Assembly (NCBI GenBank): GCA_019359435.1
Contig: JAHHHI010000068.1
Coordinates: 1 to 64,000 of the forward strand
Reading direction: 5' to 3'
From: Kaiparowitsia implicata GSE-PSE-MK54-09C
GTDB taxonomy: Bacteria > Cyanobacteriota > Cyanobacteriia > Elainellales > Elainellaceae
DNA length: 64,000 nucleotides
Part shown: piece after piece, positions 35,063 to 44,132 of the stretch
How the letters are laid out: each line of letters starts with the position of its first letter
Numbering within the stretch: position 1 is the first letter of the stretch
The notes under the pieces: model-generated
Seen by the model: only the letters and a program-made list of their open reading frames with translations
Told to the model about the DNA's origin: nothing
Databases searched by the model: none
Translations under genes and position numbers: made by a program

Positions 35063-37692
35063 TATGGAGATAAAGCGCCTCGCACTAAAATCACAGTGCT
35101 GCGACTGTGGCGGGCGATCGCCTCTGGGATATTGCCCTGCATCACCTGAGTTAGCAACCCTTCCCGGCTGGCGCCTAGCACAATCACATCGTAGGGTTTG
35201 CGCTCCGCCAGTTGCAAAATCGTATCGGCTACTGATTCACCCCAAATGGGGCGCGCCACCACTGGGCAGTCTACATGCCGCTTTAATTGAGCCGCTGCGT
35301 CTTGCAATGGCTGGGTGATCAACGTGGGGCTATTGGGCAAAATCACCTGGCAAATGCGCACCTCTGGCTGCTGACCAATTTGAATCAGACTTGGCAGCAA
35401 CTTTAGCGCCTGCTGCATGTTTGGCCCGCCCGCAATGGGCACCAGCCAGCGGCTAAACTGGGGCGATTCACCCAGCCGCACGAGCATCACGTCACACGGC
35501 GCTTGGCGAATCAGCGTATCCACTACGTTGCCAAACACTCGCCCGGGTGTGCCTGTGTTCCCCTTCCAACCCATTAACACGAGATCAACGTGGCGCTCGG
35601 TCACGGTCTCTAAAATAGCCTGTGCCACATCGTGAGCCGCACGAATTTGCGTGTGGATCGGAATCTGCCACACCTCACCCAAGTGTTCGAGCTGACGCAG
35701 CAGGCGACGACTCTGGGTCGTGCGGACGGGGGTTTCTGCGGGGGAGCTGTTGCGGGGCACCGGGATCACCTGCAATAGCTCTAATTCATAGTGATGGTCT
35801 TGGGCGATCGCCGCCGCCAGCTTCAACAACAGCGGAGCCGAGGCTGGGTTGCTGATGGGCAACAGCAGCCGCCCTCGGCCAGTAGCGGGCGATCGCGTCT
35901 GATACACCAGATAAGACGGTTCGGGTTGAGGGCCAAACTCCCAGCCTTCGGCACTGAGTTGATCCGACTCAGCTCGAATAATATCGGCACGCGTAATGAT
36001 GCCTACCAACCGCTGCCCATCCGTCACCGGCAGGCGGCTCAGCTTAAAGCGATTGAGTAAATACAGCACATGGGTCAGCGGATCGGTGGGGCTAACGGTC
36101 ACCGGGCGTGGCGTCATAATGTGCATTAACTTAGCCTGCTCCACCTCGGGCGGGCGGCGGCTGTTATCAGCTAGATCCGACTGGGTGACAATGCCCACCA
36201 GCTTTCCCGCATCCACCACGGGAAACCCACGATGGTGCGATCGCGAAAACGCCTGAGTCACCTCACTGACAGACATACTGCTCGACAGCGTTTCTACCCG
36301 CCGCTGCATCAAGGTTGCTGCCGTGAGCTGTCGCCAAGGCTGGCCACCGTCTGGGGCGTCATCAATTTCAATGCCATTCCACGCGAGTAAATCGGTATAG
36401 ATCGATTTGCCCGCCAGACGCAGCGCCAGCAGATAAGCAATCACCGACCCAATCATTAACGGCAGCACCAAGTTAAAGTTTGCCGTAATTTCAAACACGA
36501 TCACAATCGCCGTGATGGGGCCTCGCGTCACCGCACTAAAAAACGCACCCATCCCCGCCAGCGCATAGGTCGAGTTAGAGCTAATCCCAACGGGAATCCC
36601 CAGTGGAATACCCACCAGCGTTTCTAACCCATGAGCCGAGGTTCCCACTAAATAGCCCAGCGCCGATCCTAAAATGAGCGAGGGTGCAAAAATGCCCCCG
36701 GGCGCGCCCGACCCATAGGCAACCAAGGTCAGCACAAACTTAGCCGCAAAGGCTAACAGCGTAAGCTGCCACGTGGCGTCGCCCGTGCTCAACACCATCT
36801 GCAATCCCGTGTTATCCCGAAATTCCAACGGCAGCGCTAGCCCTACTAACCCCGACACTAGCCCAGCGAGGCCCATCTTTCCCGGGAGCCCTAGCTGCGG
36901 CAGTTGGCGATAAAGCCGCAGCGCGGCAAAAATGCCCTTGCTGAACAGGGTGCCCGCCAGCCCTGCCAGCAGCCCCAGCACTAGAAAGAACGGAACATCT
37001 TGCAGCGAAAAGCTGGTATCGAAACTGGTGATGGCAGAATCTAGGCTGAGGCCCTGCCCCCCCAACAGTCGGGACACCACCGCCCCCACAAACGAAGCCA
37101 GAATCGCCGTACCCAGAGTGATGCCTGAGAAATCATGCAGAAATTCCTCAACCACAAACAGAACCCCAGCAATAGGGGCATTGAACCCAGCCGCCAGGCC
37201 AGCCGCAGCCCCCGCCGCAATCAGCTGCCGGCGATGGGCCGGCGAGGTGGGAATCCACTGGCTCAACTGGGTGGCTAGTGCGGCCCCAATTTGCACCGTG
37301 GGTCCCTGCCGCCCCAGGTTCATTCCGCTCCCCATCGTGAGGATAACGCTCAGCAGTTTGACCAGCGCCACCCGCAAGTTGAGCACGAGAGGCACATTGG
37401 CGAGCACAGCTTTGACTTGGGGAATTCCACTACCAGCGGCCTCTGGCGCCAGCCGCTCCACCAGAAACCCTGCCATCAGCCCACCCGCTAACCCAATCAA
37501 CGGCAGCACCAGCCAGCCAGGCGCGGCATAGGTGGTTTGGATGCGCCAGCCCCCCACCAGCCCCACACCCTGCTTGAGCAACACCGCGGCCAACCCCGAA
37601 ATTAGCCCAATGGCACAGGCCTCCATAACGGCATAACGCCGGGGATGGGTGAGCAGATCACGCAGGGGACGAAATTTAAGAAAAGACCACAT
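35062..37692 (-). CDS. ClC chloride transporter/channel with CBS pair and tandem USP domains
   Basis: The 876-aa protein has a ClC membrane domain (about 20-435), with GSGIPQVKAVL (87-97), GRQGPTVQIGAAL (127-139) and GGIFAPSLILGSALGYLVG. The usual GREGP motif has Gln instead of the gating Glu (Q129); in known ClC proteins changing this Glu abolishes proton coupling. Two CBS domains follow (TLMQRRVETLSSSMSVSEVT; IMTPRPVTVSPTDPLTHVLY), then two universal-stress-like domains (LVLMGWKGNTGTPGRVFGNV; YDVIVLGASREGLLTQVMQG). It should conduct chloride or another anion under nucleotide or stress control. The kinase gene ends 35 bp upstream on the same strand, so the two may be co-transcribed. Confidence 0.93.
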   Translation of the reverse strand: MWSFLKFRPLRDLLTHPRRYAVMEACAIGLISGLAAVLLKQGVGLVGGWRIQTTYAAPGWLVLPLIGLAGGLMAGFLVERLAPEAAGSGIPQVKAVLANVPLVLNLRVALVKLLSVILTMGSGMNLGRQGPTVQIGAALATQLSQWIPTSPAHRRQLIAAGAAAGLAAGFNAPIAGVLFVVEEFLHDFSGITLGTAILASFVGAVVSRLLGGQGLSLDSAITSFDTSFSLQDVPFFLVLGLLAGLAGTLFSKGIFAALRLYRQLPQLGLPGKMGLAGLVSGLVGLALPLEFRDNTGLQMVLSTGDATWQLTLLAFAAKFVLTLVAYGSGAPGGIFAPSLILGSALGYLVGTSAHGLETLVGIPLGIPVGISSNSTYALAGMGAFFSAVTRGPITAIVIVFEITANFNLVLPLMIGSVIAYLLALRLAGKSIYTDLLAWNGIEIDDAPDGGQPWRQLTAATLMQRRVETLSSSMSVSEVTQAFSRSHHRGFPVVDAGKLVGIVTQSDLADNSRRPPEVEQAKLMHIMTPRPVTVSPTDPLTHVLYLLNRFKLSRLPVTDGQRLVGIITRADIIRAESDQLSAEGWEFGPQPEPSYLVYQTRSPATGRGRLLLPISNPASAPLLLKLAAAIAQDHHYELELLQVIPVPRNSSPAETPVRTTQSRRLLRQLEHLGEVWQIPIHTQIRAAHDVAQAILETVTERHVDLVLMGWKGNTGTPGRVFGNVVDTLIRQAPCDVMLVRLGESPQFSRWLVPIAGGPNMQQALKLLPSLIQIGQQPEVRICQVILPNSPTLITQPLQDAAAQLKRHVDCPVVARPIWGESVADTILQLAERKPYDVIVLGASREGLLTQVMQGNIPEAIARHSRSTVILVRGALSP

Positions 37693-37727
37693 TTAGACGA
37701 TCTGAAGAAGCTCCGCTCGGGGATTGG

Positions 37728-39263
37728 TCAGGGTGGGGCGGCGGCGGCAATGGGCAGCAGTACGGTAAAGGTAGACCCATCACCCGGGCGGCTTTTAACT
37801 GAGATGGAGCCGCCACAGCGCACGAGCAATTGTTGCACAATTGATAGCCCTAGCCCCGTGCCGCTGGCATCATCGCGAGCCCCTCGAACCCGATAAAACC
37901 GATCAAAGATTTTGGGCACATCGGCCTGGGCTATGCCAATACCCGTGTCGGCAATGTCGATTTGCACATACCCATTCTGGGGTTTGGCCCGCACCCACAC
38001 CCGCCCACCCACGGGCGTGAACTTAATGCCGTTGTGCAGCAGATTGATGATGATTTGGCGAAGCCATGCTGTGGTGCAGGAAACCGGGGGCATATCGTCG
38101 GCGACGGTGTAGGCGACCAGCACGCCCTTTTCCTGCGCTAGCGGCTGAAAGGTGCTGACGATGCCCGGCACGATGTCGCTCAGGCGCACGGGCTGAATGT
38201 CAGCTGGGCCGTCTACGGTCTCAAGCTGAAGCAAGTCGAGAACGCTGGTGATTAGAGCGCTTTGGCGATCGCACTCCTGAGTCAACATATCCATATAGCG
38301 CTGCTTTTGGGCCGGTTTAAGATTGGGAGAGTTGAGCAGAGAGAGCGCCGTCTTCATCGTTGCGAGGGGCGTGCGCAGCTCTTGACCCACATTTTGCAAA
38401 AACTCATCCTTGATGCGCAGCAGGGTCTGCAGTTCTTCAGTTTCTAACTGGAGAGTGCCCGCCGTTTCTGCTTGGCGGCGATAGGTGGCCGTGTTATGCC
38501 AAATGTCTTCTTGGGTACGAATATGATGCCCCAGCAGGTGCGAGATGACCGTAGGACTCGGGGAATAGGACGGGGCGATCGCCGCGACCTCATCCCAGTT
38601 TTCCATCATCAGCTCAACTTCTGGCTCTAGAGGCGTTTGGGCAGCAGCAGCAGCGATCGCTCCATAGAGCCCCGAAAACACCTGCTCCAGCGTGGCAGGC
38701 TCCACAGAATAGATTGCCAGCAGTGGATGGCGGCGCTCAGCCTCCTCATCCGAACGATTGGAATGGGGTCGGTGGGCCAGCACCAGCCCCGAAAACGCCT
38801 CAGACACCACCAGCACAAAGTATTCACGCTTCAGTTGCCCATCCGTCACGATAGGGAACAGCGCACTCTTAGAGTCATAGCTGACCAGAGCGTCATTCGC
38901 CGCTGCCACACTACTGTGGTCATCAATCAGAGCGTCCCCATCAGCCACGGGTGATCCTTCCAGATCCGGAGGATCAACCGCCGCCGCCAGAGTGCCGAAC
39001 TCGTCTCGGTTACTCGTAAAGGCATAGAGAGTATGGGGCGCAGTTGCCACCCGGCGCAGTCGCTGTATTTCTGATTGCCAGGTCTCCCCTTTAGGAAGCT
39101 TGATCCAGATCGTTGCACCCAAGTGCTGACCCACCAAGACATCCACCATGGCACTCACCATCGATTTAAACGTGGTGGGGCTAACCTGCAACGGGTCAGG
39201 TGGGGGGGTAGCACTTAGGGCTAACTCATACAGCGAGACATCATTCAGCGAAGACGATTTCAT
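37728..39263 (-). CDS. DICT-domain sensor histidine kinase with Gln in the H box
   Basis: The 511-aa soluble protein has an N-terminal DICT sensory domain (about 8-205: VSLYELALSATPPPD; FKSMVSAMVDVLVGQ; ATIWIKLPKGETWQ). A HisKA-like helix pair follows, with FLQNVGQELRTPLATMKTAL, where the phosphorylated His of SHELRTPL is Gln (Q294). The HATPase domain is intact: N box NLLHNGIKFTPVGG, G1 DTGIGIAQADVPKIF, G2 GTGLGLSIVQQ. It may bind ATP and dimerise without autophosphorylating on the normal site. No response regulator is adjacent. The ClC gene starts 35 bp downstream. Confidence 0.88.
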   Translation of the reverse strand: MKSSSLNDVSLYELALSATPPPDPLQVSPTTFKSMVSAMVDVLVGQHLGATIWIKLPKGETWQSEIQRLRRVATAPHTLYAFTSNRDEFGTLAAAVDPPDLEGSPVADGDALIDDHSSVAAANDALVSYDSKSALFPIVTDGQLKREYFVLVVSEAFSGLVLAHRPHSNRSDEEAERRHPLLAIYSVEPATLEQVFSGLYGAIAAAAAQTPLEPEVELMMENWDEVAAIAPSYSPSPTVISHLLGHHIRTQEDIWHNTATYRRQAETAGTLQLETEELQTLLRIKDEFLQNVGQELRTPLATMKTALSLLNSPNLKPAQKQRYMDMLTQECDRQSALITSVLDLLQLETVDGPADIQPVRLSDIVPGIVSTFQPLAQEKGVLVAYTVADDMPPVSCTTAWLRQIIINLLHNGIKFTPVGGRVWVRAKPQNGYVQIDIADTGIGIAQADVPKIFDRFYRVRGARDDASGTGLGLSIVQQLLVRCGGSISVKSRPGDGSTFTVLLPIAAAAPP

Positions 39264-39911
39264 GCAGTTTAGGAAGAGGGGGCAACCATATCACATTCCA
39301 AACAGCCATTCGGGAACATCTGCCAACACGCATCACACACCCTAATCACAGGCTTATAGAGCTCATAGAATGAATCAAATCCCAATCGAAGCAATATGGG
39401 CTGAGTGACAGCCGCAATCGACTCAGGTCAGGCTTTGATTGTATAGGAGGCCAGTGTAACGGTGCTCGCATTTTGCCCATAGTATTCGAGACTTTTTATT
39501 TGGGGCTTTTTATTTGATTTTTTTAATAGATGACTTGGTTGAGCAGACTGGTGAGAACCCATGCCCCCTGATCAGCTTGCCGTCTCATAAGGGCGAGTCT
39601 TGGCAGTGGCAAGTCTAGCGACTCAGGCCCGCTATCTCCCACATCATGATTGGATCAATCCTAATGGGATAATCCTAATTTTGTAGTCTTGACTGAATCA
39701 TGTTTGGGTGAAGCCAGAGCTGCCCTCCTGCCCAACTGTCCTTGCAGCATCTATGACTGCTTAGATGGCTAGACAGTGCCCGTTGCTTACAGCCCGTTGC
39801 TTACAGACTGTATCCACAAGTGTCAAAAAACTCCACCTTTTCCACCGATATGTAATTCTTTGTTGAAAAGCGGATCGGGCACGACGGTAGCCCTGGGTCA
39901 GGGTTGGGGCT
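39264..39911. other. Intergenic, 648 bp
   Basis: AT-rich, with no supported gene. A 14-bp perfect tandem duplication GCCCGTTGCTTACA is found at 39778-39791 and 39792-39805. CTTTTTATTTG occurs twice near 39492-39515. Confidence 0.45.
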
Positions 39912-40874
39912 TTAGGAATTAGAGCGGGGCGCAATGCCGCTTACCTTAAACACCTCGCTGAGCGTGGCGCAGTAGGGCACAGAGCCATAGGTGGCTGGGT
40001 TCACAAACTGCTCATAGGTGAAGTAGCGATAGTCCATGCAAAAGCGATCCCACGCGGCCATTTGAATTCGGAATACCCGGATAAAAAAGTTGGCTAGCCC
40101 CGCTGTCAGGGGAATGCGAAAGTAAATACGCCGACCAAAGTATCGGCTGATTTCCTCAATCGCTTCATTGACTGTTAGCGGCGCGTTGCCTAGCACCAGT
40201 TGACGACTCTCGCCCTCGGTGGGGGAACGGTGCAGCAGCAGCAGCACGACCTTGGCTATATCTTCGCAGTGAATGTAGTGGAACCCGCCATCGGCTTTGA
40301 GAAAGCGGATCAAATCAATCCACCGAACGACTTGGGGCAAGCCGCCGCTGATCTGCGACAGGGGCTTGGTCGCATCGCCCCCAAACACGAGGGTGGGAAA
40401 GACGGTAGTAACGCGGGGGGCGATCGCCAACTTTTGCATTCGCTGATGGCAGTCGTATTTGGTGCGCACATAGTCTGTGCCAACTTCTCCGGCCTGCTTT
40501 AGCGGCTGATTGTCGCGCCCTAAAATGCTGGCGGTGGAAAAATACACCACCTGCTGACACACGTCGGGATCAAGCAAATTAAGCAGCCGAATGGTTTTGG
40601 TGACATTGATGTCATGGGTATTGGGGCCGCCCCACGCTGTCGCAATCAGCACGGCGTAGTCCACGGTTTTGAGCAATTGGCGGTGTCGCTCAATGTGCAG
40701 CATGTCGCCCTGCAGCAGATGAATGCCTGCACGGGCAGTCAGGTTTAGCTTTAGCTTTTGAGGATCTCGCACCAGCAAAAACAGCTCGTGCTCAGTGTCT
40801 TGGATGAGTTTATCTACCACGTAGTGGCCAATGCATCCACTGGCACCCGTAATAAAAATCCGCTTAGAGGTCAT
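39912..40874 (-). CDS. NAD-dependent epimerase/dehydratase (extended SDR)
   Basis: The 320-aa protein has the NAD motif RIFITGASGCIGHYVVDKLI, then LLQGDMLHIERHRQLLKTVD, the serine region YFSTASILGRDN, and the catalytic YxxxK as DYVRTKYDCHQRM. VFPTLVFGGDATKP and FHYIHCEDIAKVVLLLLH follow. This fits extended SDRs acting on nucleotide sugars or isoprenoid-type substrates; the precise substrate cannot be read. The gene is monocistronic. Confidence 0.87.
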   Translation of the reverse strand: MTSKRIFITGASGCIGHYVVDKLIQDTEHELFLLVRDPQKLKLNLTARAGIHLLQGDMLHIERHRQLLKTVDYAVLIATAWGGPNTHDINVTKTIRLLNLLDPDVCQQVVYFSTASILGRDNQPLKQAGEVGTDYVRTKYDCHQRMQKLAIAPRVTTVFPTLVFGGDATKPLSQISGGLPQVVRWIDLIRFLKADGGFHYIHCEDIAKVVLLLLHRSPTEGESRQLVLGNAPLTVNEAIEEISRYFGRRIYFRIPLTAGLANFFIRVFRIQMAAWDRFCMDYRYFTYEQFVNPATYGSVPYCATLSEVFKVSGIAPRSNS

Positions 40875-41077
40875 GAGTTTACGTTGAAAAGGTCACGCGA
40901 CAGCCGCTACAGCAGGGTGGGCATCGCTGGAGCGGCGGCTGTAATACCGACTATAGAAGCGCTTCTTGGCTTGCTGCTTGAGTCTACCAAGATTTAACCT
41001 CTGGCTAATGTCTTCTTTACGTGCGATCGCCCATCTCCCGGTAGGGTTAATGCTGTAATCGTGGAGATTTCAGAAGC

Positions 41078-42580
41078 ATGCGTCCTCTAAGTGTGTTCTT
41101 TGCCAGGTTAAACCAATATTTTGGCAAATTTTGGCGATCGCCCAACCCCAATCCGCAGCGGATATCTCGCTATGGCCTGGTGGCGATCGCGCTAGCCAGT
41201 TTGATTGTGCTAAGCCAGGGCTGGCCTGCTCCGGCTCAGCAGCCGATTCGCATTCAGGGTGAGGTAGTAGATACCCTGACAGACCTAGGCGGCGCAGAAA
41301 TGCTAACGGTCAGTCGTGATGGGCAGTTCACAGTGGTTGCCGGGGCCGATGTGGTCACGGTGGTGCAAATTGGCGATCGCACCCTCGACCTAATCAACTC
41401 CTTTGAGCTGACGCCTGACCTACTGCCTGAGGGCTCAACCTCTGCTGAATTTACTGGACTTGCCATTAGCCCTGACGGTTCCTATGTGCTAGTGGCCGTG
41501 AGAGATAATGATGAGGCTAACAGCGCCACATTCGACGAAGTGCCGGGTAAAGTCATTGCATTTTCTGTTCCTGACCTAGAGGTGTTGGGGCAAACGGCGG
41601 TAGGGCGCGGGCCAGATTCTGTGGCGATCGCCCCCAATGGCCTGTTTGCCGCCGTCGCCAATGAAGACGAAGAAAACGAAGAAGACCTCACCAATCTAGA
41701 AAACCGCCCTGGCACAGTGTCTATCATCGACCTGCGCCGCGGCCCCAGCCGCCTGTCTCAGTTCGAGCTGCCCCTTCCCCAAGAAAATATCCCCTTCTTC
41801 CCCCACGATCCGCAGCCCGAAACCGTGCGAATTGCCGCCGACAGCTCCTTTATATTAGTCACGCTGCAAGAAAACAACGCCGTTGCCCGCATCGACGTAC
41901 CCCGTCGTCTGCCCTTTCGGATGCGCGCCCGCAACTTTCAAGTGCAGAACTTTGACATGGGTATTCGCACAGGATTTGGCCTAACGCGCGATCGCGTGGG
42001 CGAAGGCCTATGCCGCTCTAGCAGCTACGACTTATCTCAGCGCCAGTCTTATACCTCTGCGCGCGAGCCCGATGGCCTCGCCATCAGCCCTGACCTAAGC
42101 TTCTTTGTCACAGCCGATGAAGATAACCTGACCGCAGTGAATGAGCAAAGCTACAACAGCGTGCTCCTGAGCCCTCACGGAACACGTAGCATTAGCGCTT
42201 ATGACGCCACAACCGGCGCACTGCTCAGCGACAGTGGCGACACCATCGAAGACAGCATTCTGGCGCTGGGCCTGCCCCAACGCTGCAACAGCAAAGGCCC
42301 CGAGCCTGAAGTGGTGAGCATTGCAGAGATTGAAGGCAGAACCCTAGCGGCAGTCGCTATTGAGCGCTCCGACGCCATCACGATCCACGATGTCACTGAC
42401 CCCAGCAACATCACCCTGCTGGATACGGTGATTCTAGACGATACAGTAGTTCGTGCAGACATCGCAGCCGAGCTAGAGCCAGAAGGTATTGAGTTCGTGC
42501 CCGGCGGCAACAAAATTGTGGTGTCGAACCCAGAAAACAGCACCATCACCCTGGTTAATCTGGTTCGGTTAGATCGCTAA
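41078..42580 (+). CDS. Exported beta-propeller repeat protein
   Basis: The 500-aa protein has an N-terminal signal anchor (YGLVAIALASLIVLSQGWPA, then PAQQP) and repeated blades: MLTVSRDGQFTVVAGADVVT, LAISPDGSYVLVAVRDN, VAIAPNGLFAAVANEDEEN, VRIAADSSFILVTLQENN and LAISPDLSFFVTADEDN. The SPDG-type repeats and the closing GIEFVPGGNKIVVSNPENST indicate a seven-bladed propeller of the YncE/LVIVD or choice-of-anchor I kind. An acidic loop (DEENEEDL) could bind calcium. The function is unknown; a periplasmic location is likely. Confidence 0.82.
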   Translation: MRPLSVFFARLNQYFGKFWRSPNPNPQRISRYGLVAIALASLIVLSQGWPAPAQQPIRIQGEVVDTLTDLGGAEMLTVSRDGQFTVVAGADVVTVVQIGDRTLDLINSFELTPDLLPEGSTSAEFTGLAISPDGSYVLVAVRDNDEANSATFDEVPGKVIAFSVPDLEVLGQTAVGRGPDSVAIAPNGLFAAVANEDEENEEDLTNLENRPGTVSIIDLRRGPSRLSQFELPLPQENIPFFPHDPQPETVRIAADSSFILVTLQENNAVARIDVPRRLPFRMRARNFQVQNFDMGIRTGFGLTRDRVGEGLCRSSSYDLSQRQSYTSAREPDGLAISPDLSFFVTADEDNLTAVNEQSYNSVLLSPHGTRSISAYDATTGALLSDSGDTIEDSILALGLPQRCNSKGPEPEVVSIAEIEGRTLAAVAIERSDAITIHDVTDPSNITLLDTVILDDTVVRADIAAELEPEGIEFVPGGNKIVVSNPENSTITLVNLVRLDR

Positions 42581-42647
42581 GTTGATCAGCAGATCTATAC
42601 CAGAAGCGCTATCACTCTGCCCTAGTTCAATATGAGTTCTATAGTGT

Positions 42648-42893
42648 GGTGTTAGCCCCGCAGCGCAGGGCTAACACCGAATCCGAACCAATAACCCCCG
42701 GTTCCACACCCGTCATTCTGTAGGAGCGCATGGCACTTGCTCTGCCTGACCAGGGGTGACCTAGAAGTATTTGGGATAAAACAACACCCAACCGTGCTGC
42801 CCGCGACGCGAGCAGCACGGTTTTATGCATTTGCCGACCTGACATTTACCCAAAGAAAAGGGGCCTCGCGTTATGCACGAGCCCCCTTTTCTC
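42648..42893. terminator. Three consecutive hairpins between convergent genes
   Basis: Hairpin 1: GGTGTTAGCCC (42648-42658) and complement (42668-42678). Hairpin 2: AACCGTGCTGC (42790-42800) and complement (42812-42822), followed by TTTT. Hairpin 3: AGAAAAGGGGCCTCG (42854-42868) with CGAGCCCCCTTTTCT (42879-42893), one mismatch. They lie between the beta-propeller (+) and GRPI-repeat (-) genes and should stop transcription from both sides. The rest of 42581-43005 has no gene. Confidence 0.75.
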
Positions 42894-43005
42894 TACAGCA
42901 ATTACGAGTAAGCCTCAGAATATCTTGCTGCGCCAACGCGCCGCGTTGAGAGCGGAATATGTCCCAGTTTTGCAGCCCTCACCCTTGTGTTAGATAGACT
43001 GGCTA

Positions 43006-43566
43006 CTAGTCCAAGTATCCCATTAGAGTTTCGCTATCTGCTGTTTCATTAGTAGCGATGGGGCGGCCACCGGGTAAGAGTGGTGCTTCCATCAATTCAG
43101 CGTCGCTAGAAAAAATCGGACGCCCGCCTGGCAATGACAAGTCTTCCCGCACTGATATATTGCTGGAAAATACTGGGCGATGACCCGGCATGGTGGTATC
43201 TAAAACGCGAATGTCGCTAGACATAATTGGACGTCCGTTAAGTATGGTTCCATAAATATCTAAATGACTAGCAGCGATAGGACGAACCCCTGCTGAGCTA
43301 TAACTTTCGGCGATCTCGATCGCTCCGGGGCCAACGGGGCGACCGGGCCCTGTGATGCGCTCTCTTTCCGTTGTACTGTCCTTGACTGTAATTGCACTCA
43401 CTTCAGATTCCTTTTCCTTTCCCTTTTGGGATGATGCGGAGGTGCTAGATGTCGCTTTATCTGCTGACTCTGCACTGGCGGCCTTCGATTCTGTCACTGG
43501 TGTCTCCCGAGTTCTGCTGCGAGTCGTTCGTCGCCCGTTACTCCTAGTTGATTCGCTACGTTCCAT
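43006..43566 (-). CDS. GRPI-repeat protein, function unknown
   Basis: The 186-aa protein has a Ser/Thr/Arg/Lys-rich disordered N-terminus (1-70). The C-terminal half has six short repeats of 17-22 aa around G-x-RP(I/V): GPGRPVGPGAIEIAESYS, GVRPIAASHLDIYGTIL, NGRPIMSSDIRVLDTTM, GHRPVFSSNISVREDLSL, GGRPIFSSDAELMEAPLL and GGRPIATNETADSETLMGYL. The repeat pattern and LMGYLD ending are known from other filamentous cyanobacteria as an uncharacterised family. No catalytic residues, signal peptide or membrane helix are seen. A scaffold or binding role is a guess. Confidence 0.8.
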   Translation of the reverse strand: MERSESTRSNGRRTTRSRTRETPVTESKAASAESADKATSSTSASSQKGKEKESEVSAITVKDSTTERERITGPGRPVGPGAIEIAESYSSAGVRPIAASHLDIYGTILNGRPIMSSDIRVLDTTMPGHRPVFSSNISVREDLSLPGGRPIFSSDAELMEAPLLPGGRPIATNETADSETLMGYLD

Positions 43567-44132
43567 GAGCTATATCCTCTTAGGTGCATGAGTAGACCCT
43601 CCATTGCAGCGAGGGATATTCAACCGATGCCGCTTTAAGGGATCACTCATTGAATGAGCTAAACGAAAATGAATAGTTGATTACACTACCGTTGCACTCA
43701 TTATAGGGGCAAAGCATTAGCCTCTCTTTTCGAAAATCGACGGCAATGATAGGGATTATTTAATAATCTGTTCAGTATTCTCAAATCAATCGAGTGATGG
43801 GCCGAAGATTAATTTACAAAGCGCAGCATCACTTCATGATTCTTTGGATTACTGTTAAGAGAAATTGCAGATCCTCAGGGCTGGCGATGCATTTTAGTTT
43901 TATTGCAAGCTGCGCTGATCTTGCTTAATCTCAGCCTAAGCCCTGGTTGACGCCAGTTTGGTAATTCCTACAACCCTGCCACTTGTCTTTCGAGCAGCAA
44001 GATTCTAGCGTTGTTGCAGTCTCGCAGCGCGGAGTTGCAACAACGCTATCAAATTTGGGTTTGGTTAAGATGCATGGCTTATATCACTGAGCCGCAGTGC
44101 AAGTCGGTTGTGGGTAGGTTGTGGCGGGAGAC
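43567..44132. other. Intergenic, 566 bp, with a perfect 13-bp hairpin
   Basis: TAGCGTTGTTGCA (44006-44018) and its complement (44036-44048) form a hairpin 85 bp after the amidase stop, probably its terminator. The remaining AT-rich part is upstream of the GRPI-repeat gene and should hold its promoter. Confidence 0.6.
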
